A stretch of DNA of 64,000 bases from Flavobacterium sp. (GTDB taxonomy: Bacteria; Bacteroidota; Bacteroidia; Flavobacteriales; Flavobacteriaceae): positions 124,001 to 188,000 of the forward strand of contig JAQSDU010000014.1 of NCBI GenBank assembly GCA_029946065.1. Reading direction: 5' to 3'. Positions 27,341-35,000 of the stretch are shown here, one piece after another (position 1 is the first letter of the stretch; every line of letters begins with the position of its first letter). The translations under genes and the position numbers were made by a program. A model generated the notes under the pieces. The model was not told the origin of the DNA, searched no databases, and saw only the letters and a program-made list of their open reading frames with translations.

Positions 27341-29068
27341 ATGCAGCAAATTGATTGGATCGTTCTCATCATTACCATCTTTTTCATCGTCATCTATGGC
27401 GTATGGAAAACCAAAGGCAGCAAAAATGTTAACGAATATATTCTAGGTAATAACGAAACACCTTGGTACACTGTCGGAATTTCTGTAATGGCGACACAAG
27501 CAAGCGCGATTACATTCCTTTCTACGCCAGGACAAGCGTTTAATGACGGAATGGGTTTTGTACAATTTTACTTCGGATTGCCGATTGCAATGGTAATCAT
27601 TTGCTATACTTTTATTCCAATTTACCACAAATTAAAAGTCTTTACAGCTTATGAATATCTCGAAAAGCGATTCGATTTAAAAACCCGTTCGCTGGCAGCA
27701 ATTTTATTTTTAGTGCAAAGAGGATTGGGAACAGGATTGACAATTTATGCGCCATCCATTATATTGTCTTCGATTTTAGGATGGAATTTAACCCAAATGA
27801 ACATTATCATTGGGACATTGGTAATTGTTTACACTTTTTCTGGCGGTACAAAAGCCGTCAATGTTACGCATAAACAGCAAATGTTCATTATTATGCTCGG
27901 AATGTTCATTGCTTTTTATCTGATTGTAAGTGGTTTACCTGAGAACATTTCGTTTACAAACGCTTTGCAGATTGCAGGTGCAAATGACAAAATGAACATC
28001 ATCGATTTCTCTATTGATCCAAAAAACAGATATACTTTTTGGAGCGGAATTACCGGCGGTTTGTTCTTGATGCTTTCTTACTTCGGAACCGATCAGTCGC
28101 AAGTACAACGGTACCTATCAGGAAAATCGATACGCGAGAGCCAAATGGGATTACTTTTCAATGGATTGTTGAAAGTGCCGATGCAGTTCTTTATTTTATT
28201 GACAGGTGTCATGGTTTATGTATTTTTCCAGTTCCAGACGCTGCCGCTGAATTTCAATCCAAATAGTAAAGTTATCATCGAAAATTCGGCCTACAAAGGC
28301 GAATATAAAATTCTTGAAAATAAGCTCGCCAATGTCTTGGAAGAGAAAAAACAAGTAACCATCGATTATGCCAGTCAACTCAACATCGACGTTGAAAATC
28401 CAGTATTGAAGCGTCGGATTTCCGCTTTAAGCGAAAAGGAAAAAAACATTCGCGATCAGGCAAAAGAACTGATTGGCAAAGCCGATAATAAAGACAAAAC
28501 CAACGATGCCGATTATATTTTCATACATTTTATCATCAATTATCTACCCAAAGGTTTGGTCGGTTTGCTGCTTGCAGTGATTCTTTGTGCTGCAATGTCA
28601 TCAACTGCGTCCGGAATTAACGCGTTGGCATCGACGACCGTAATTGACATCTACAAACGTAATGTTACGGTTGCCAAAAACGAGAAACATTTTGTCACCG
28701 CCACCAAATTATTCACCGTCATGTGGGGCGTAATTGCGATTCTTTTTGCATGCGTGGGAACGCTTTTTGAAAACTTAATCCAATTGGTCAATATTATCGG
28801 CTCCATTTTTTACGGAACGGTTTTGGGTATCTTCCTCGTTGGATTTTATATCAAATTTGTAAAAGCGAAGGCCATTTTCTGGGGTGCCGTTATCAGCCAA
28901 ACTACCATCTTTTTCATCTATTATTTCGCCATTCACATTTATCCTAGCGGTCAGGAAAAACTGGGTTATCTGTGGCTAAATTTCATTGGCGCAATGCTCA
29001 CAGTAGTTATTTCTTCGGTGCTGCAAGCTGTTTTTAAAAATGAAGAGGAAAAGACTGCTGCGCTGTAA
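27341..29068 (+). CDS. Sodium:solute symporter (SSS family)
   Basis: 575 residues with about 13 membrane helices. Family features are 'SKNVNEYILGNNETPWYTVGISVMATQASAITFLSTPGQ' (read in short blocks: 'ISVMATQASAITFL') and 'CAAMSSTASGINALAS' near ~435. A hydrophilic loop of about 85 residues (~315-400) is inserted between helices, as in the Bacteroidetes branch. The substrate is not evident; sugar-, sialic acid- and proline-type members share this look. It is probably translated with the 35-residue peptide and the PIG-L gene, which would fit sugar uptake. Confidence 0.88.
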   Translation: MQQIDWIVLIITIFFIVIYGVWKTKGSKNVNEYILGNNETPWYTVGISVMATQASAITFLSTPGQAFNDGMGFVQFYFGLPIAMVIICYTFIPIYHKLKVFTAYEYLEKRFDLKTRSLAAILFLVQRGLGTGLTIYAPSIILSSILGWNLTQMNIIIGTLVIVYTFSGGTKAVNVTHKQQMFIIMLGMFIAFYLIVSGLPENISFTNALQIAGANDKMNIIDFSIDPKNRYTFWSGITGGLFLMLSYFGTDQSQVQRYLSGKSIRESQMGLLFNGLLKVPMQFFILLTGVMVYVFFQFQTLPLNFNPNSKVIIENSAYKGEYKILENKLANVLEEKKQVTIDYASQLNIDVENPVLKRRISALSEKEKNIRDQAKELIGKADNKDKTNDADYIFIHFIINYLPKGLVGLLLAVILCAAMSSTASGINALASTTVIDIYKRNVTVAKNEKHFVTATKLFTVMWGVIAILFACVGTLFENLIQLVNIIGSIFYGTVLGIFLVGFYIKFVKAKAIFWGAVISQTTIFFIYYFAIHIYPSGQEKLGYLWLNFIGAMLTVVISSVLQAVFKNEEEKTAAL

Positions 29069-29145
29069 GACCATAAGATTACGAGACTATGATATCATAA
29101 GAATATAATCTTATAGGAATGTAGATAAGTTCGCTGTGCTGAATT
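29066..29145 (+). repeat. Octad tandem repeat starting at the symporter stop
   Basis: Eight or more 8-base units (TAAGACCA, TAAGATTA, CGAGACTA, TGATATCA, TAAGAATA and on) run without a gap. The first T is that of the TAA stop codon. Confidence 0.72.
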
Positions 29146-29146
29146 A

Positions 29147-29199
29147 AAAAAAGAGGAAAAACTGTCAAATGAAATGTATAACAGTTTTTCCTCTTTTTT
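29147..29199. terminator. Bidirectional terminator between symporter and DUF2911 genes
   Basis: 19-bp perfect stem (29147-29165 with 29181-29199) with a 15-base loop, A-rich on the left and T-rich on the right, serving both convergent genes. Confidence 0.82.
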
Positions 29200-29263
29200 C
29201 TTGTCTTAAAATCTCGTAGTCCAACAGCGAAGCCGTCTTACAATCTTTCAGAGCATCAATCTA
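29200..29263 (-). repeat. Octad tandem repeat starting at the DUF2911 stop
   Basis: On the minus strand the units TAGATTGA, TGCTCTGA, AAGATTGT, AAGACGGC, TTCGCTGT and three more run from the TAG stop to the terminator. TTCGCTGT also occurs in the facing patch (29130-29137). Confidence 0.7.
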
Positions 29264-30106
29264 TTTCTTACTCCATTCAGCAATACTATCCCTGTTCATT
29301 TTAACGTAATCTTGATTTTTAGCTTCTTGAGCTGCTGCCATTGATAATTTAGCGGTTTCAATAGCGCCTTTTTTATCGCCTAATTTCGCTTGTATCAAAG
29401 ATTTTTGTCTTGTCATATAAAATGGCTGGTCTTTGCCCATTGTCAATGCTTTATTTACATATTCCAAAGCTTTGTTCATGTCGCCATTCGACTGGTAGAA
29501 AAATTGTGCAGAAGCAAAATAATCCTGTGGCGTTGGTCCAGCCAAAACCTTGTCGATATTTTCTAATGTCATTTTTTTAGTTGGTACTTCAAACTTAACC
29601 GCTACAAGCGTTTTTTCCCACGAAATCTCCAAATACCCGAAATTATTATCAAAATTGTTTACCGCAATGGTAAAACTTTCTATAGCGCGTGTCAAATTTT
29701 CCGGCTTTGCATTGGTTTTCAAAGCCACTTTGGCGTCGTCCCATGTGTCTGGTGTACCCCAATTGTTGGTGTCTGTATAGAAAACCACTTCCCAATTATC
29801 TGCTTTTGGTGTGGTGTATAAAGCGTATTTCCCTTTTTTTAATGTTTTACCGTCGATGACAACATCTTCACTAAAAGAAATTGTAGTGTTGGCATTTGCG
29901 CCTGTTCTCCATAATTTTCCAAATGGTACCAAATCACCAAAAATGGTTCTGCCTTTCATAACCGGACGGGAATAATCAACAATCACATCTGTTAGTCCAA
30001 CTACTTGTTCTACAACCGATTTCGGACTTGCCTGTGGTGTTTTCAATTGTGCATTGGCGGTAAATGTGCCAAATAAAATTATTGCAGCAATGATTAATTT
30101 TTTCAT
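29261..30106 (-). CDS. DUF2911 / TPR-like secreted protein
   Basis: 281 residues with signal peptide 'MKKLIIAAIILFGTFTANAQ'. Residues ~30-165 form the DUF2911 domain ('VVDYSRPVMKGRTIFG' region, 'GKLWRTGANANTTISF', 'LKKGKYALYTTP'). The C-terminal ~90 residues are helical with TPR character ('MNKALEYVNKALTMGKDQPFY', cited as the repeat seed 'ALEYVNKAL'). The function is unknown; DUF2911 proteins are abundant in Bacteroidetes periplasms. It has its own promoter, divergent from the photolyase operon. Confidence 0.85.
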   Translation of the reverse strand: MKKLIIAAIILFGTFTANAQLKTPQASPKSVVEQVVGLTDVIVDYSRPVMKGRTIFGDLVPFGKLWRTGANANTTISFSEDVVIDGKTLKKGKYALYTTPKADNWEVVFYTDTNNWGTPDTWDDAKVALKTNAKPENLTRAIESFTIAVNNFDNNFGYLEISWEKTLVAVKFEVPTKKMTLENIDKVLAGPTPQDYFASAQFFYQSNGDMNKALEYVNKALTMGKDQPFYMTRQKSLIQAKLGDKKGAIETAKLSMAAAQEAKNQDYVKMNRDSIAEWSKK

Positions 30107-30133
30107 AATTTATATTTTTAGGTTTTAATTTTT

Positions 30134-30163
30134 CAAATTTAACAAAATTGAAGCACTTACAAA
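30134..30163 (-). promoter_or_regulatory. Promoter of the DUF2911 gene
   Basis: Minus strand: TTTG (30163-30160), 18-base spacer and TAAATTTG (30141-30134), close to the Bacteroidetes consensus; the ATG is 27 bases downstream. Confidence 0.6.
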
Positions 30164-30212
30164 CGTTAATAAAACCATAAAAACAAAATAAAGTGTTTAA
30201 AGAATATAATAT

Positions 30213-30225
30213 TTTGTTAAACAAA
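30213..30225. promoter_or_regulatory. TTTGTTAAACAAA palindrome before the photolyase operon
   Basis: A perfect 13-bp inverted repeat directly upstream of a TAACTTTA -7-like box (30230-30237) and 26 bases before the SRPBCC ATG. It is identical to the core of 24645-24663 and probably binds a regulator. Confidence 0.5.
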
Positions 30226-30251
30226 TTTGTAACTTTACGGAAATTTAAAAA

Positions 30252-30725
30252 ATGAAAATTTACACTTTACATACCAAACAAAATTTACCAATTTCGCTAC
30301 AAGAAGCATGGAATTTTTTGTCTAGCCCGAAAAATTTACAAGTAATTACGCCTGATTATATGGGATTTAAAATCATGTCAGGTGCAGACAGACCAATGTT
30401 TCCCGGACAAATTATTCAATATATAGTGACACCGGTCTTGGGAATTCCAACGAAATGGGTAACAGAAATCACGCATGTTGAAGACAAAGAATATTTTGTT
30501 GATGAACAACGGTTCGGACCTTATGCGCTTTGGCACCACAAACATTTTTTAAAGGAAATCCCAGGTGGTGTGGAAATGGAAGATATTGTTGATTATAAAC
30601 TTCCGATGGGAATTCTTGGGCAAATGGTCCATCCGTTTTTGGTCCAACCGAAACTAAAGGAAATTTTCGATTATAGACGTGAAAAACTAATTAAATTATT
30701 TGGCGAATACAATCCTAAAATATGA
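30252..30725 (+). CDS. SRPBCC-family ligand-binding protein
   Basis: 157 residues, no signal peptide. The START/Bet v1-like fold is suggested by 'LPISLQEAWNFLSSPKNLQVITPDYMGF' (read as 'AWNFLSSPKNL') and 'GQIIQYIVTPVLGIPTKWVTEITHV'. It overlaps the SDR gene by 4 bases (ATGA). In many Bacteroidetes and other bacteria this type accompanies a photolyase. It may bind a small lipid or flavin-like ligand; this is inference. Confidence 0.85.
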   Translation: MKIYTLHTKQNLPISLQEAWNFLSSPKNLQVITPDYMGFKIMSGADRPMFPGQIIQYIVTPVLGIPTKWVTEITHVEDKEYFVDEQRFGPYALWHHKHFLKEIPGGVEMEDIVDYKLPMGILGQMVHPFLVQPKLKEIFDYRREKLIKLFGEYNPKI

Positions 30726-31420
30726 AAAATATCCTACTAATCGGAGGCTCACACGGCATTGGACTCGAAATTGCTCGACAACTTGAAAAAGAAAATAATG
30801 TTTTTATTGCAGCGCGAACCTCTGAAAATCTTTCGGGAATTGGGGCGACCTATATTCCATTTGATGCATTGACAGATACGCTAGATCTTTCATTGCTTCC
30901 AAAAACTATCGATGGTTTTGTATATTGTCCGGGAAGTATCAACCTACGCCCATTTAGAGGGCTAAAGATTGAAACGTTTGAAGCCGATATGCAAATTAAT
31001 TTCTTTAGTATGATTAAAACTTTGCAAACTGTTTTACCTTTACTTAACAATTCGGAACAAGCGTCGATTGTGCTTTTTAGCAGTATTGCAGCATCAATGG
31101 GAATGCCTTTTCACACCAGTATTGCTGCGGCAAAAGGTGCCGTTGAAGGTTTTGCCAAAGCGTTAGCGGCGGAATATGCACCTAAAATTAGAGTGAATGT
31201 CATCGCACCTTCACTCACCGATACTACCTTGTCGGATAAATTCCTGAATTCTGATGAAAAAAGGGAAAAATCAGCACAGCGACATCCATTAAAACGATTT
31301 GGAAATCCTAATGACATCGCCCAAATGGCAGTTTTTCTTTTAAATGATAATTCATCATGGATTTCAGGTCAGATTTTTCATGCTGATGGCGGAATGTCAA
31401 CACTTTTAGTCAATAGTTAA
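30722..31420 (+). CDS. SDR-family protein lacking the catalytic tyrosine
   Basis: 232 residues. The cofactor motif 'GGSHGIG' (8-14) and the catalytic serine (S120/S121) and lysine (K138) are present. The tyrosine of the YxxxK motif is isoleucine (I134 in 'HTSIAAAKG', codon ATT). The C-terminal 'NPNDIAQMAVFLLNDNSSWISGQIFHADGG' is typical SDR. It is the middle gene of the SRPBCC-SDR-photolyase operon. Ordinary dehydrogenase chemistry is unlikely; NAD(P) binding may serve another role. Confidence 0.88.
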   Translation: MKNILLIGGSHGIGLEIARQLEKENNVFIAARTSENLSGIGATYIPFDALTDTLDLSLLPKTIDGFVYCPGSINLRPFRGLKIETFEADMQINFFSMIKTLQTVLPLLNNSEQASIVLFSSIAASMGMPFHTSIAAAKGAVEGFAKALAAEYAPKIRVNVIAPSLTDTTLSDKFLNSDEKREKSAQRHPLKRFGNPNDIAQMAVFLLNDNSSWISGQIFHADGGMSTLLVNS

Positions 31421-31421
31421 T

Positions 31422-32708
31422 ATGAATATTTTTTGGTTTCGCAGGGATTTGCGTTTAGATGATAATGTTGGATTTTTTCATGCTTTGAACAGCGAGGAAG
31501 AAGTTTTGCCGATTTTTATTTTTGACGAGGAAATTCTTGCAGAGCTTCCAAAAGACGATGCGCGCGTGACTTTCATCCATCAATTGATGGAAAAGATGCA
31601 ATCAGAGCTAAAAAAACACGATAAATCACTAGCTGTTTTTTTCGGAAAACCCATCGATATTTTCACGAAAATCATTACAGAAAATAGGATAAAAACGGTC
31701 TTCACGAACCACGATTACGAACCTTATGCCCGCAAACGCGACAAGGAAATGAATCGTTTTTTCCTCGACAACAAAATCGCTTTTAAAACCTGCAAAGATC
31801 AGGTTATTTTTGAAAAATCGGAAATCACTAAAGACGACGGTACACCTTATGTGGTTTATACACCTTATTCTAAAAAATGGCGCGAGCATTTCAGTCAGAT
31901 ACAATTGCACAGTTATAATTCTGAAGATTATCTCAACAACATCACTGGTCATTTCTACCCTTTTTTAGATTTGAAGGATATTGGTTTTACAAAATCAAAA
32001 ATTCAAGTTCCTGATTATGATGTATCAAAGACTTTAATTGCTCACTATGAGGAAACAAGAAATTTTCCGGCTTTGGATAAAACATCGCACTTAAGTCCGC
32101 ATCTCAGGTTTGGTGCGATTTCCATTCGGAAAATGATAACAAAAGCTACCGCTGAAAGCAATGATACTTTCTTTAAAGAACTAATTTGGCGCGAATTTTT
32201 TATGCAGATTTTATGGCATTTTCCGCATACAATCCAGAATAGTTTCCGTCCAAAATATGACAACATCCGATGGCAATATGATAAAAAGCAGTTCCAAAAA
32301 TGGTGTGATGGCCAAACTGGTTATCCTATTGTCGATGCCGGAATGCGCGAGCTCAACACCACTGGGCATATGCACAACCGAGTGCGGATGATTGTAGCGA
32401 GTTTTTTGTGTAAACACTTATTAATCGATTGGAGGTTGGGCGAAGCCTATTTTGCGCAGAAATTACTCGATTATGAGCAATCAAGTAATGTTGGCAACTG
32501 GCAATGGGCAGCAGGAAGTGGCGTTGATGCTGCACCTTATTTTCGAATTTTCAACCCATCGGAACAGATCAAGAAATTCGACAAAGATTTGAAATATGTA
32601 AAAAAATGGGTGCCTGAATATGAAACTGCTAATTATCCTGAACCTGTTGTAGATCATAAGGAAGCAAGGGAAAGATGCTTAAAGGTTTATAAGGAAGCAG
32701 TTGGGTAG
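31422..32708 (+). CDS. phrB: Deoxyribodipyrimidine photolyase
   Basis: 428 residues. The N-terminal antenna-binding domain opens with 'FWFRRDLRLDDNVG'. The FAD/DNA domain contains 'SPHLRFGAISIRKM', 'ELIWREFFMQIL', 'GYPIVDAGMRELNTTGHMHNR', 'SNVGNWQWAAGSG' and 'YFRIFNP'. The conserved tryptophans (WQW) and the FAD-contact motif are intact. It repairs cyclobutane pyrimidine dimers with blue light. It starts one base after the SDR stop, so it is co-transcribed. Confidence 0.95.
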   Translation: MNIFWFRRDLRLDDNVGFFHALNSEEEVLPIFIFDEEILAELPKDDARVTFIHQLMEKMQSELKKHDKSLAVFFGKPIDIFTKIITENRIKTVFTNHDYEPYARKRDKEMNRFFLDNKIAFKTCKDQVIFEKSEITKDDGTPYVVYTPYSKKWREHFSQIQLHSYNSEDYLNNITGHFYPFLDLKDIGFTKSKIQVPDYDVSKTLIAHYEETRNFPALDKTSHLSPHLRFGAISIRKMITKATAESNDTFFKELIWREFFMQILWHFPHTIQNSFRPKYDNIRWQYDKKQFQKWCDGQTGYPIVDAGMRELNTTGHMHNRVRMIVASFLCKHLLIDWRLGEAYFAQKLLDYEQSSNVGNWQWAAGSGVDAAPYFRIFNPSEQIKKFDKDLKYVKKWVPEYETANYPEPVVDHKEARERCLKVYKEAVG

Positions 32709-32735
32709 GATTCCTCTTCTGTGGAGGGGAATTCA

Positions 32736-33392
32736 TCACTTTAACCCACTCACCTTCTCAAAATCCAATTCAGAAAAATGCGTAATAACCATATCCGCTT
32801 CACTCAAATCTTGTAATTTAGAGTTCACACTATCATAACCAACACAAAAAATTCCAGCAGCTTTTGCCGCTTTTATACCATTTGTACTGTCTTCAATTAC
32901 GATACACGCTTCTTTTGGTGCAATCGACAATGAGGCCGCATGTTCAAAAATTGCCGGATGTGGTTTGGATTTCGGAAAATCTTCTCCAGAAACGATATGC
33001 GAGAAATATTGATGTAAATTGAACCTGTTGAAAATCCGTTGGATAGTGACATGCGCAGATGACGAAGCCAATATCAACTGGATGCCGTTTTTATGCAAAT
33101 CAACAATCAAATCTTCCACACCATCAAGTAAATACAAATCTTCTTTTTTATCAAAAGCATCATTAAAAATCTGTCTTTTTGTGTCAATCAGAAGTTGAAT
33201 ATCATGTGCTAAACGAAATTTATCCTTCAACTTTTCATAAACATTTTTCGTAGAATTCCCGGTGAACGAAGCGTACATTTCGGGCGAAACATCGATACGC
33301 AATTCCTTAAAATGGTGAATAAAAGCATAATGATGCACCGGCTCCGTATCTACTATTACGCCGTCCATATCGAAAATTACCGTTTTTACCAT
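32736..33392 (-). CDS. HAD-superfamily hydrolase (beta-phosphoglucomutase-like)
   Basis: 218 residues. Motif I is 'FDMDGVIVDTEP' with nucleophile Asp8 and Asp10, motif II 'ILASSSAH', and motif III/IV 'KSKPHPAIFEHAA' and 'CIVIEDSTNGIKAAKAAG'. The helical cap after motif I is of the beta-PGM/sugar-phosphatase subclass. The substrate is not determined. It converges on the photolyase gene; a weak hairpin at ~32714-32731 between them lacks a T-run. Confidence 0.9.
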   Translation of the reverse strand: MVKTVIFDMDGVIVDTEPVHHYAFIHHFKELRIDVSPEMYASFTGNSTKNVYEKLKDKFRLAHDIQLLIDTKRQIFNDAFDKKEDLYLLDGVEDLIVDLHKNGIQLILASSSAHVTIQRIFNRFNLHQYFSHIVSGEDFPKSKPHPAIFEHAASLSIAPKEACIVIEDSTNGIKAAKAAGIFCVGYDSVNSKLQDLSEADMVITHFSELDFEKVSGLK

Positions 33393-33490
33393 GATTGGGT
33401 TGTGTTAATTTTATGCCTCAAAATTACTAAAAACGGTCGCCCTATTAAACCTTTTAACGTATCTTTAGTCATAAACACAAATATTTTCTC

Positions 33491-34033
33491 TTGCAAGAAG
33501 AACGAGAATTCATCAATGCTTTACTGGATCCAAAAACGCAAAATGTTGCGTTTCAAAAACTTGTGTCACAATACCAGCGCCCTTTGTATGCGCATATTCG
33601 CAATATTGTACTGAACCATGACGATACCGATGATGTATTGCAGAACACTTTCGTGAAAGTTTTCCGGAACCTTAAAAACTTCAAAGGTGAAAGCAAATTA
33701 TTTTCGTGGATTTACCGCATTGCCACCAATGAATCCATTACATTCATCAACAATAAAGCGAAGAGAAATGGTAATTCCAGCGAAGAATTTCAGCAAAAGC
33801 AGATCGAGAATATCAAAGCCGACACTTATTTTGACGGTAACGAAATTCAAATCAAACTACAAAAAGCAATCGCATTATTACCCGAAAAACAGCAGCTTGT
33901 ATTTAAAATGAAATATTTCCAAGAACTCAAATACGAAGAAATTTCTGAAATTTTAGGCACTTCGGTAGGCGGATTAAAAGCTTCTTATTTCCACGCTGTG
34001 AAAAAAATAGAAGAATTCATGATCAAAAATTAA
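33491..34033 (+). CDS. ECF-type RNA polymerase sigma factor
   Basis: 180 residues with region 2 ('QRPLYAHIRNIVLNHDDTDDVLQNTFVKV', read as 'DTDDVLQNTFVKVFRNL') and region 4 ('LPEKQQLVFKMKYFQELKYEEISEILGTSVGGLKAS', read as 'YEEISEILGTS'). The start codon is TTG. A TATCTTTA -7-like box lies about 24 bases upstream. It forms an operon with the next two genes (spacing 30 and 2 bases). It probably answers envelope stress. Confidence 0.9.
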   Translation: MQEEREFINALLDPKTQNVAFQKLVSQYQRPLYAHIRNIVLNHDDTDDVLQNTFVKVFRNLKNFKGESKLFSWIYRIATNESITFINNKAKRNGNSSEEFQQKQIENIKADTYFDGNEIQIKLQKAIALLPEKQQLVFKMKYFQELKYEEISEILGTSVGGLKASYFHAVKKIEEFMIKN

Positions 34034-34063
34034 ACCTTTGCCAACAATAAAAGTCAAAACGAT

Positions 34064-34474
34064 ATGAAAGATTTTAAATTAGACAATTACCCCAAAATAC
34101 AATCTGGATTTACCGTTCCGGAAGGTTATTTTGAGGATTTTCAACATAAAATAATGCAGCAATTACCGACGCCGCAACCAAAAGTAATTTCTATTTTTGC
34201 TTGGAAAAAAAATTGGATTACAGCAGTCGCAGCAGTATTAGTGCTAGGTTTGATGCTTCCTGTATATAATAATTACCAAAAAAGGAGCCAAATTGATGCT
34301 GTTACTTTAGAAAATTATATCTCTGAAGAATCCGATATTTCGCAATACGAACTCGTTAATCTGTTGGACAGTCAAGACATCGAAAACATCGATTTGAACA
34401 TCCAAGTTGACGACAAAACGATTGAAGATGTGCTTACGACAAACGAGAATTTAGAAAACTACATAATCGACTAA
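34064..34474 (+). CDS. Membrane anti-sigma-like protein
   Basis: 136 residues: a cytoplasmic part of about 50 residues, one membrane helix ('NWITAVAAVLVLGLMLPVY', ~50-68) and an acidic periplasmic tail ('EESDISQYELVNLLDS'). Its position directly after an ECF sigma gene and its topology suggest an anti-sigma factor. No zinc-binding anti-sigma (ZAS) His/Cys motif is visible. Confidence 0.75.
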   Translation: MKDFKLDNYPKIQSGFTVPEGYFEDFQHKIMQQLPTPQPKVISIFAWKKNWITAVAAVLVLGLMLPVYNNYQKRSQIDAVTLENYISEESDISQYELVNLLDSQDIENIDLNIQVDDKTIEDVLTTNENLENYIID

Positions 34475-34476
34475 TT

Positions 34477-34914
34477 ATGAAACCATTAAAAATACTTACA
34501 CTGATTTTCATTTTCGCTTCAGGTATGAGTTTTGCCCAAGGCGGAAAAATGATTAAAGACAAAGTCAGGACTTTAAAAGTAGCGTTCATCACGCAAGAAT
34601 TAGCGCTTACATCTGCCGAAGCCGAAAAGTTCTGGCCGGTTTTCAATGAATTTGACGACAAGCAATTCGAAATTAAATTCAAAAAAATGCGCGCCCTAAA
34701 AAGCAAACTCGAGAATCTCGACACGATGACCGACAAAGATGCGCAAACGCTGTTAAACCAATTCGAAAGTGCCGAAGACGAACTATCGCAAAACCGCAAA
34801 AAACTCGTGCAAAACCTCAAAGGTGTCATCAGCCCTGTGAAAATACTGAAACTCAAAAAAGCGGAAGACGATTTTAATAAGAAGTTATTGAAGCAATATC
34901 GGGACAAGCCGTGA
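34477..34914 (+). CDS. Periplasmic Spy/CpxP-like helical protein
   Basis: 145 residues with signal peptide 'MKPLKILTLIFIFASGMSFAQ'. The mature protein is all helical and charged ('KVRTLKVAFITQELALTSAEAEKFWPVFNEF', noted by 'LTSAEAEKFWPVF'). This resembles the Spy/CpxP-type periplasmic chaperone or sensor fold. It starts 2 bases after the anti-sigma gene. It is a likely target or sensor of the sigma system, analogous to the gene at 29-496. Confidence 0.78.
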   Translation: MKPLKILTLIFIFASGMSFAQGGKMIKDKVRTLKVAFITQELALTSAEAEKFWPVFNEFDDKQFEIKFKKMRALKSKLENLDTMTDKDAQTLLNQFESAEDELSQNRKKLVQNLKGVISPVKILKLKKAEDDFNKKLLKQYRDKP

Positions 34915-34975
34915 TTTTAGATTGCAGATTTTAGAGTTCAGATTTTAGATTGTAAATTTTAGATTGTAGATTTGG
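34913..34975 (+). repeat. Longest heptad tandem repeat, nine units
   Basis: Nine 7-base units without a break (GATTTTA, GATTGCA, GATTTTA, GAGTTCA, GATTTTA, GATTGTA, AATTTTA, GATTGTA, GATTTGG). They begin at the second base of the TGA stop codon. Confidence 0.82.
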
Positions 34976-35000
34976 AAAAGAATCTGAACGCTATAATCAA

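Noticed and set aside
32711..32731. Hairpin between photolyase and HAD genes
   Set aside because: Only 8 bp with wobble pairs and no T-run, so not listed as a terminator.
34434..34907. 157-residue minus-strand open frame opposite the Spy-like gene
   Set aside because: Cys/Ser-rich reversed translation of a coding region; the plus-strand gene has a clear signal peptide and operon context.
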